Of a DNA stretch of 11,865 nucleotides, positions 6,760 through 11,865 are shown piece by piece. The stretch comes from UBA1724 sp016302315 (GTDB lineage: Bacteria > Verrucomicrobiota > Lentisphaeria > Oligosphaerales > Oligosphaeraceae). The DNA lies in contig JAEDNW010000076.1 in NCBI GenBank assembly GCA_016302315.1, positions 1 through 11,865 on the forward strand, read 5' to 3'. Within the stretch, counting starts at the first letter, position 1; every line of letters begins with the position of its first letter. The position numbers and the translations under genes are program-made. The notes under the pieces are model-generated. The model was not told the origin of the DNA and made no database searches. It worked only from the letters and a program-made list of their open reading frames with translations.

Positions 6760-8700
6760 CTACTCCTGTTCGTCCTGGATGGGCTTCAGGGGGATGAGAT
6801 CCTCGGGGGTGACCTGGGGCGGCGGGTTGTAGACCACGTATTCGCCCTTCTCGTTCACAATGGTGGCGGTGACGAAGATCAGCAGGTTGGTGGGGGTCTC
6901 CCGGATTTCCTTGTGACGGAAGAGGGCCCCCAGGAAGGGGATGTCGCCCAGGAAGGGAACCTGGCGGACGGTGGCGGTCTTGGAATTCTCCACCATGCCT
7001 CCCAGGATCACCGTCTCGCCGCTGCGGATGCCCACGCTGGTGGAGATGCCCTGCTCGTGGGTCCGGGGCAGCTTCACGTTGGTGATGTAGGTGGTGGTGA
7101 CCTTGTCGGCGGTCTCGCTCTGGGTGGAGGTGTAGTCCTCCCACTGGAGGAAGTTGATGATTTCCGGCTTCAGACCCAGAAGGATGGTCTGCATGTCGTT
7201 GCCGATGTTCACCTTCACGTCCACCGTGATGCCCAGCTGCAGGGAGACGGGCTTGCCCCGGGGAACCAGGACCTGGTTGGTGCCCTTGTCACCCTGGTCC
7301 ACCGCCTGGACGGTGTATTCCTCGAAGTAGTACAGCTTGTCGCCCTTCCGGATACGGGCGGTGCGGTTGTTCAGGGTGGTGACCCGGGGCGCGGAGACGA
7401 TGACAGAGCTGGATTTGCTCTGGATGGCGGAGATGAGCATGTCGTAGGAGCGGTTGCCCAGAATGCCGCTGATGGTCATGGCGGCCACGCCCTCGGGATT
7501 CTCCTTCTTGATGGCTCCCAGCTCGGTGAAGAAGTTGGAGAGGTTGGCGTTGATCTGGTTGTCTGGCGTCATGGTCTCTCCCCCTTTGCCACCGTTGGCC
7601 TTGGTGAACTCCACCCCCACGTCGTGGAGATCGCTTTCGCTGATGGCGATGAAGCGGGCCTCGATCACCGCCTGCAAGGGGGGACGGTCCAATTCGTGGA
7701 TGAGCTTTTCCAGCTGGCGGAGGCGTTCACGGGTGTCGGTGACGATCAGGAGGTTTCGGTTGGGGTAGTGGGAGTAGCTGCCGCCGGTGACGCATCCTTC
7801 GTAGAATTTCTTCAGGGCGTCAGCCAGGTCGGTGTCTTCTTCGGTGGAGGAGGCGAAGGAGGTTTTGCCGGAGACGCCCAGGCCCTCGGGGACCTTGGGC
7901 ACGATGCCGTGACGCAGGTGGATGATCCGGGTCTCCAGGTGGTAGCCGCTGCCGGCGGGGGCGGGATTGACCCAGATGAGGTGGTCGGAGACGCTGAAGG
8001 AGACCCCCAGATTCTTGGAAATGTAGGCGAAGATCTCATACAGGGGGACATCCCGGAAGTTGCAGGAGAAGGTCTTGTTCTTCACTGCCTCGTCGCTGAA
8101 GATGATGTTCAGGGAGTCGGCGATATTGAGTTCATCCAGCTCCTGGAGCTGCTGGGCCAGGGAGGAAAGGGGCATGTTGCTGACCTTCAGGGAGATCTTC
8201 CGGGTGAGCATCTCCTCCAGCTTGCCCATGGGAATGAACTCCGGCTCCAGATCCGGCGTGATGCTCACCACGGTGTCGTAGGACTCCGGCACCAGCTGCA
8301 GGTTGGCCGCCTCGTTCAAGGCACGCTGGTGGTTGATGGCCAGGGCCGTCTCGTTGACCCCCATGTTCCGCGCCAGGGAGTTGAGACGACGCAGATCCTC
8401 AATCTCCTCCTTGTGCTCCGTCAGGGCGTTCAGGGTAGACAGCACTTCGTCCGCCTTGTCGTAGTTCTTGGCGTTGATCAGATCCCGCACCAGGGCAAAG
8501 CGCCGGCGCACCTGGGCCTCCAGGGCACGATGACGCGCCTCCTGCTCCATCTGGGCACGCTGGGGACGGTTCCGGGATTCCAGCACCCCCTCCAGCTCCG
8601 CCCGGGGAGAGAGCCTCTGGCAGGAGACTCCCAGGAGAAGAAGCGCCAGAAAGAGCGGCAAAGGCAACGGGGCCAGCGTTCGGACAATGGAGTTTCTCAT
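6760..8700 (-). CDS. Outer-membrane secretin of a type IV pilus / type II secretion-like system (GspD/PilQ family)
   Basis: This 646-residue protein forms the outer-membrane gate. A hydrophobic signal (about 9-26) is followed by C27 in LLGVSC, a possible but non-ideal lipobox. Residues about 32-125 are helical and charged, TPR- or coiled-coil-like. An STN/N0-like domain (about 168-245) precedes a NolW-like N domain (about 255-340, containing NRNLLIVTDTRERLRQLEKL). The secretin core (about 345-615) includes SAPRVTTLNNRTARIRKGD and the diagnostic VPFLGDIPFLGALFR (581-595). The end is acidic and short, with no obvious pilotin-binding S domain. It is the first gene of the operon-like block. ATG at 8700 has no Shine-Dalgarno and sits downstream of the polypyrimidine leader. 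Type III secretion or competence secretins share the core, but the PilM/PilO/ATPase neighbours make a pilus or T2SS role more likely. It may belong to the Amuc_1098-type secretins. Confidence 0.95.
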   Translation of the reverse strand: MRNSIVRTLAPLPLPLFLALLLLGVSCQRLSPRAELEGVLESRNRPQRAQMEQEARHRALEAQVRRRFALVRDLINAKNYDKADEVLSTLNALTEHKEEIEDLRRLNSLARNMGVNETALAINHQRALNEAANLQLVPESYDTVVSITPDLEPEFIPMGKLEEMLTRKISLKVSNMPLSSLAQQLQELDELNIADSLNIIFSDEAVKNKTFSCNFRDVPLYEIFAYISKNLGVSFSVSDHLIWVNPAPAGSGYHLETRIIHLRHGIVPKVPEGLGVSGKTSFASSTEEDTDLADALKKFYEGCVTGGSYSHYPNRNLLIVTDTRERLRQLEKLIHELDRPPLQAVIEARFIAISESDLHDVGVEFTKANGGKGGETMTPDNQINANLSNFFTELGAIKKENPEGVAAMTISGILGNRSYDMLISAIQSKSSSVIVSAPRVTTLNNRTARIRKGDKLYYFEEYTVQAVDQGDKGTNQVLVPRGKPVSLQLGITVDVKVNIGNDMQTILLGLKPEIINFLQWEDYTSTQSETADKVTTTYITNVKLPRTHEQGISTSVGIRSGETVILGGMVENSKTATVRQVPFLGDIPFLGALFRHKEIRETPTNLLIFVTATIVNEKGEYVVYNPPPQVTPEDLIPLKPIQDEQE

Positions 8701-8789
8701 GGTTGTGCTTGCTTGGGCGTGGAGGAGGGAAAGGGAGGAGAGAAGTGGGGGCGGAAAGGGGAGGGAGGGAGGGGCGCCTCCCGTCCCGC
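8701..8789. promoter_or_regulatory. ffh-secretin spacer: polypurine/polypyrimidine tract
   Basis: The plus strand is purine at 52 of 54 positions from 8721 to 8774 (exceptions t8746 and c8752), so the transcript leader of the secretin would be almost all pyrimidine. The spacer contains the perfect mirror repeat GAGGAGGGAAAGGGAGGAG (8722-8740) and the G-quadruplex motif GGGGAGGGAGGGAGGGG (8758-8774) on the template strand. No -35/-10 promoter pair is recognisable. Confidence 0.6.
8767..8782 (-). terminator. Short GC hairpin just after the ffh stop, possible weak terminator
   Basis: On the minus strand GGGAGG and CCTCCC can pair as a 6-bp stem with a 4-base loop, starting 7 bases beyond the ffh stop codon. 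It is followed by C/T-rich sequence, not a U run, so intrinsic termination is doubtful. It overlaps the G-quadruplex motif. Confidence 0.3.
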
Positions 8790-10310
8790 CTAGTGCTTCC
8801 GGTTTTTCTTGCGGGCGGCTTTTTCCTGCTTGCGCTTGGCTTCCTTTCGGGCCTTTTCCCGGGCCCGGGAGAGGGCATCCTGGTGGGAGACGCCATTCTG
8901 GGCGTAGCCGGCGGCCTTGCCCAGGCCACCGCCCATGGCGCTTTGCTGCAGCATGCCCGCCATGTCCGCCAGGCCATTCCCCTGGAAGAGGGAGCCCAGC
9001 ATGGAGGCGCCGCCCCGCTGGCTCATCCGGGCCATGACTTCCCGCATGTTCATGAACACCCGGATCTGCTCCGTCACCTGCTGGGGCGTGGAACCGCTTC
9101 CCCGGGCAATGCGGGCCCGGCGGCTGGCGTTGATGGTCTCCGGAGCCTGGCGCTCCCGGGGCGTCATGGAGTGGATGATGCCCTGGGTGCTCCGGAAGGC
9201 CTTCTCGTCCATGAGTTCCGGGGGAAGGGAACCCATCCCGGGCAGGAACTTCAGCAGATTCATCAGCCCCCCCATCTTCTGGATGCGGGCCATCTGCTTC
9301 AGGAAATCGTCAAAGTCAAAGGTGGCATTGCGGACCTTCTCCTCCAGCTTCCGGGCCTCGTTCTCCTCGAACTCGGACTGGGCCCGCTCTACCAGGGTCA
9401 GGATGTCGCCCATGCCCAGAATCCGGGAGGCCATGCGGTCCGGATGGAAGGTCTCCAGATCCACAGTCTGCTCGCCGGTGGCCACGAACTTGATGGGCTT
9501 GCCCGTGGTCTGGCGCATGGAAAGGGCCGCACCGCCCCGGGCATCGCCGTCCAGCTTGGTCAGGATGATGCCCGTGATGTCCAGGGCCTGGTCAAAATGC
9601 CGGGCCACGGAGACCGCCTCCTGGCCCAGGGCACCGTCCGCCACCAGCAGGATCTCCTGGGGCTGCACCGCCGCCTTCAACCGCACCAGCTCCTGCACCA
9701 GGGGCTCGTCAATCTGCAGACGGCCCGCCGTGTCCAGCAACACCACCTGGCAGCTCTTCTCCTTGGCCGCCTGGATGGCTTCCCGCGCCACCTGGATAAC
9801 GTCCTTGCTCTGCCGGTTAGTATGCACCGGAAGGGCCAGGGACTGACCCAGCACCTCCAGCTGGTCAATGGCGGCGGGACGGGTCAGGTCGCAGGCCGCC
9901 AGCAAGGTCCGCTTCTTGTATTTCTTCGGGAGCAGGCTGGCCAGCTTGGCCGCCGTGGTGGTCTTGCCGTTGCCGTTGAGACCGCACAGCATGAAGACGG
10001 CGGGCTCCCCGGGTGCGGCTCCCTGGAGGGTCAGGGGCGCCTCCTGGCTCCCCATCAGCGCCACCAGCTTGTCGTAGACCACCTTGATGGCCTGCTGCCC
10101 CGGGGTGACGCTCTTCAGCACCGCCTCCCCCAGACACTCCTGGCTCACCTGCTGGATGAAATCCTGGGCGACCTCGTAGTTCACATCGGCGGTGAGCAGC
10201 GCATCCTTCACCTCCTCCATGGCCTCAGTGATGTTCTTCTGGGTCAGCTGGGAGTTGCCGGTGAGTTTCCGGAAGGCGGAATGGAGTTTTTCGGTTAAGG
10301 AATCGAACAT
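8790..10310 (-). CDS. ffh: Signal recognition particle GTPase Ffh (SRP54)
   Basis: Ffh binds 4.5S/SRP RNA and signal peptides and delivers ribosomes to FtsY at the membrane. The 506 residues include the helical N domain (1 to about 95) and the G domain with P-loop GLNGNGKT (110-117), DLTRPAAIDQLEVLG (141-155), DTAGR (193-197), DGALGQEAV (225-233), TKLDGDARGG (251-260) and ATGE with DLETFHPDRMASRILGMGD (277-302). The Met-rich M domain (about 330-465) contains the RNA-binding SRRARIARGSG (396-406). A Lys/Arg-rich tail ends it (about 480-506). The TKLDGDARGG motif plus the M domain distinguish it from FtsY and FlhF. The P-loop is unusual: most Ffh proteins have GLQGxGKT. ATG at 10310 has no Shine-Dalgarno and is preceded by pyrimidines ending CTTTCCC. 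The gene lies 84 bases downstream of galK. Confidence 0.98.
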   Translation of the reverse strand: MFDSLTEKLHSAFRKLTGNSQLTQKNITEAMEEVKDALLTADVNYEVAQDFIQQVSQECLGEAVLKSVTPGQQAIKVVYDKLVALMGSQEAPLTLQGAAPGEPAVFMLCGLNGNGKTTTAAKLASLLPKKYKKRTLLAACDLTRPAAIDQLEVLGQSLALPVHTNRQSKDVIQVAREAIQAAKEKSCQVVLLDTAGRLQIDEPLVQELVRLKAAVQPQEILLVADGALGQEAVSVARHFDQALDITGIILTKLDGDARGGAALSMRQTTGKPIKFVATGEQTVDLETFHPDRMASRILGMGDILTLVERAQSEFEENEARKLEEKVRNATFDFDDFLKQMARIQKMGGLMNLLKFLPGMGSLPPELMDEKAFRSTQGIIHSMTPRERQAPETINASRRARIARGSGSTPQQVTEQIRVFMNMREVMARMSQRGGASMLGSLFQGNGLADMAGMLQQSAMGGGLGKAAGYAQNGVSHQDALSRAREKARKEAKRKQEKAARKKNRKH

Positions 10311-10394
10311 GGGAAAGAAAGGAAAGAAGGTTGCCTCGCCGGAGGCTCCGGCGGGATCCGGGATACGAAAAGGGAAGGAAGGCTGCCGGGAAGC
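10311..10394. promoter_or_regulatory. galK-ffh spacer with GC hairpin
   Basis: The spacer holds a perfect inverted repeat at 10337-10353 (arms CGCCGGAG and CTCCGGCG around one central base, so the practical stem is 6-7 bp). On the minus strand it is followed by AGGCAACC and then a pyrimidine tract leading to the ffh start. There is no U run directly after the stem, so it could be an imperfect galK terminator or a leader structure of ffh. No promoter hexamers were identified. Confidence 0.4.
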
Positions 10395-11570
10395 CTAGGA
10401 AAGGGAGAGCACCTGGGCCCCGTCGGCGGCCTGGAGAATCATGGGCTGGGTGGAAAGACCGGTCTCCTTCTGGTAGCCCTCCTGCAGCTGACGGGCATAG
10501 GCCTCCCCATGGCAGGATTCCACCAGGTGCACGGTGATGCCGCCAAACCCGCCCCCGGAAAGACGCGCCCCCAGATGACCGGGAAGCTTCCGCCCCAGGG
10601 ACACCAGAACATCCAGCTCCGGACAGCTGTTCTCAAAGTTCATCCGGCTGGAATCGTGGGAGAGATCCATGAGCTTCCCGAAGGAGGCCACGTCCCCTTG
10701 CGCCAGGGCCTGGCTGCCCCGGGCCACCCGGTCAATCTCCTCCACCACGTGACGGGCCCGGCGGTACACCCGGTCCTCCAGCCGCGAACGGGCGGCCTCC
10801 AGCTGGACAGGGGTGACATCCCGCAGGGCCGGCACCCCCAGAATCCGGGCCGCCTCCTCGCAGTCCGCCCGGCGCTCGTTGTATTCGTTGGTCAGATTGT
10901 GCTTCACATGGGAGTTGGCCACCACAAAGGACGTCCCCTGAGGCACCGGCACATTCACTACTTCCAGGCTCCGGAAATCCGAATGGATCAAATGCCCCTG
11001 ACGCCCCATCAGGGAGCTGAACTGATCCATAAGACCCGTGTTGGCCCCCACATAGTGGTTCTCGCTGCCCTGCCCAATCCGGGCCATCTCCTGCCACCCC
11101 AGCGCAGAACCGCAAAGCTTGTCCAACGCCTTCACCACGGCCATCTCCAGGGCGGCGGAACTGCTCATCCCCGCCGACAACGGCACGTCCCCCGTCACCA
11201 CCATGTCAAAGGCCGGCACCACAATCCCACGGGCATTGAACTCGCAGACTATCCCCTTGATGTAGTTGGCCCAGTCCCGGGGAATCTTCCGGTCCAAAGC
11301 ATCCAGCCGAAACTGACGGGCCGACTTCCCCTTGACATCGTAAAGACGGCACACCATCCCCGCCTCCGCCTGGGGATTGGTCGCCGCCGCTACCTTGGCA
11401 GAACGGTCGATGGCCACCGACAACACCGTCCCCTGATTGTAGTCCGTGTGGTTGCCCAGAATCTCCAAACGCCCTGGCGCACAGGCAAATAGAGAGGCAC
11501 AATGGCCAAAGCGCTCTGAAAAGGCCTGGGACAGGGACGTCAGAACGGGATCTTGGAGGGGAATCTGCAT
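10395..11570 (-). CDS. galK: Galactokinase (GHMP kinase family)
   Basis: Galactokinase phosphorylates galactose at C1 in the Leloir pathway. I chose ATG 11570, giving 391 residues with 30 before APGR as in typical GalK; an in-frame ATG at 11612 would add 14 hydrophobic/aromatic residues that do not look GalK-like. GHMP motifs are in order: APGRLEILGNHTDYNQG (31-47), PLSAGMSSSAALE (130-142) and LSGGGFGGITVHLVE (337-351). The catalytic Asp is D182 in GLMDQF. HVKHNLTNEYNERRADCEEA (221-240) and LMDLSHDSSRMNFENSCPEL (300-319) are typical GalK stretches. The signature reads GNHTDYN where most enzymes have GEHTDYN, so a residue that usually contacts the sugar is Asn (N40). No galT, galE or galM is present, so context gives no pathway support. 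The start lacks a Shine-Dalgarno. Confidence 0.94.
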   Translation of the reverse strand: MQIPLQDPVLTSLSQAFSERFGHCASLFACAPGRLEILGNHTDYNQGTVLSVAIDRSAKVAAATNPQAEAGMVCRLYDVKGKSARQFRLDALDRKIPRDWANYIKGIVCEFNARGIVVPAFDMVVTGDVPLSAGMSSSAALEMAVVKALDKLCGSALGWQEMARIGQGSENHYVGANTGLMDQFSSLMGRQGHLIHSDFRSLEVVNVPVPQGTSFVVANSHVKHNLTNEYNERRADCEEAARILGVPALRDVTPVQLEAARSRLEDRVYRRARHVVEEIDRVARGSQALAQGDVASFGKLMDLSHDSSRMNFENSCPELDVLVSLGRKLPGHLGARLSGGGFGGITVHLVESCHGEAYARQLQEGYQKETGLSTQPMILQAADGAQVLSLS

Positions 11571-11639
11571 AAACCAGGGAAAACAGGGAAAGAAAAAGCC
11601 ACCACGGGACACAAAACACCCACGTTAGGGAAACTTCTT

Positions 11640-11645
11640 AATATA
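11640..11645 (-). promoter_or_regulatory. Possible -10 box for galK
   Basis: On the minus strand TATATT matches the TATAAT consensus at five of six positions, in a locally AT-rich patch about 70 bases upstream of the galK start. No acceptable -35 hexamer lies at 16-18 bases spacing; the sequence there is G-rich. Treat it as a weak candidate only. Confidence 0.25.
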
Positions 11646-11667
11646 CTCCCCAGCCCTCCCTGGATGC

Positions 11668-11700
11668 CCCTCCCCACGGAGAAATTCCCTGTGGGGAGGG
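11668..11700. repeat. Perfect 10-bp inverted repeat upstream of galK
   Basis: CCCTCCCCAC (11668-11677) and GTGGGGAGGG (11691-11700) are exact inverted copies separated by 13 bases. GGA and TCC inside the loop can extend the stem past a two-base bulge. No T run follows on either strand, so it is not a standard intrinsic terminator. It lies just upstream of the candidate galK -10 box, where it could be an operator, a leader structure or the 3' end of a gene beyond the window. Confidence 0.6.
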
Positions 11701-11814
11701 AGGCGGATCACTCCCCATACATGGAATCAGTGGAGAAAAGAGGGCGGACAATGGAAAGGAATGGATTTTTTTCTTGCCCCACCTTCGTCTCTTCCTCTTT
11801 ATTGGTACATCTCA

Positions 11815-11865
11815 CTAGTGTCCGGTAAAAATGAGGTGGGAACGAATTTTTAGTCGAAGAATCCC
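11815..11865. mobile_element. Possible end of an insertion sequence at the right edge
   Basis: CTAGTGTCCGGTAAAAAT begins at 11815 and looks, from memory, like the terminal sequence of some transposase-bearing elements, with CTAG a possible target duplication. A 7-bp inverted pair TAAAAAT (11826-11832) and ATTTTTA (11846-11852) lies just inside it. No transposase is visible because the window ends, so this is speculative. Confidence 0.2.

Larger units (their letters stand above)
11571..11865. other. Intergenic region upstream of galK, no supportable gene
   Basis: The roughly 295 bases contain the untranslated leader of galK, a strong inverted repeat (11668-11700) and AT-richer sequence toward the right edge. 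A plus-strand frame at 11553-11828 has no recognisable features, begins inside galK and is probably not a gene. Confidence 0.6.

Noticed and set aside
5004..6797. 597-codon plus-strand open frame opposite the PilM/GspL-like gene
   Set aside because: The composition is Gly/Gln/Arg-rich without domains. The minus strand has a structured membrane protein in an operon.
6520..8793. 757-codon open frame on the plus strand opposite the secretin
   Set aside because: It is an antisense shadow caused by GC-rich codon bias. Its translation has no family motifs, while the opposite strand carries a full secretin.
8703..10298. 531-codon plus-strand open frame opposite ffh
   Set aside because: It shadows ffh, whose motifs are complete on the minus strand.
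11571..11612. Upstream galK start at 11612
   Set aside because: The extra 14 residues (aromatic and hydrophobic) are not GalK-like, and ATG 11570 gives the usual distance to APGR.
11553..11828. 91-codon plus-strand frame at the right end
   Set aside because: It begins inside galK, has no ribosome-binding site or recognisable domain, and runs through the inverted repeat.

Overview
The window is a compact, GC-rich bacterial segment in which every supportable gene lies on the minus strand, so transcription runs from high to low coordinates. The order is galactokinase (galK), signal recognition particle GTPase (ffh), secretin, PilM/GspL-like fusion, PilO/GspM-like protein, PilP/GspC-like protein (frame broken), GspE/PilB-type ATPase, and a UbiB/ABC1-family kinase-like protein that runs off the left edge.

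The core (1708-8700) is an envelope-spanning machine of the type IV pilus / type II secretion superfamily. The outer-membrane secretin comes first, followed by three inner-membrane assembly proteins and the cytoplasmic ATPase. Gaps between these five genes are at most 28 bases, and two junctions are ATGA overlaps, so they look like one operon. No pseudopilin, GspF/PilC platform or prepilin peptidase is present, so the system depends on genes elsewhere. The gene content and protein layouts resemble the Akkermansia pilus-like locus (Amuc_1098 to Amuc_1102 families). Together with starts that mostly lack a Shine-Dalgarno, this suggests a Verrucomicrobiota (PVC) bacterium. That placement is an inference from memory, not a database result.

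The right part (8790-11570) holds two housekeeping or metabolic genes, ffh and galK. They are separated from each other by 84 bases and from the secretin by 89 bases. The ffh-secretin spacer is an unusual polypurine/polypyrimidine tract with a perfect mirror repeat and a G-quadruplex motif. The last roughly 295 bases (11571-11865) have no supportable gene. They carry a strong inverted repeat, a weak -10-like box and, at the extreme edge, sequence that could be the end of a mobile element.

The main oddities are a single-frame break in the PilP-like gene, a PilM-plus-PilN type fusion with a Ser/Pro-rich insert, a Glu-to-Asn change in the galactokinase signature, an unusual Ffh P-loop, and the polypurine spacer. 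No CRISPR array, rRNA, tRNA or complete insertion sequence was seen.
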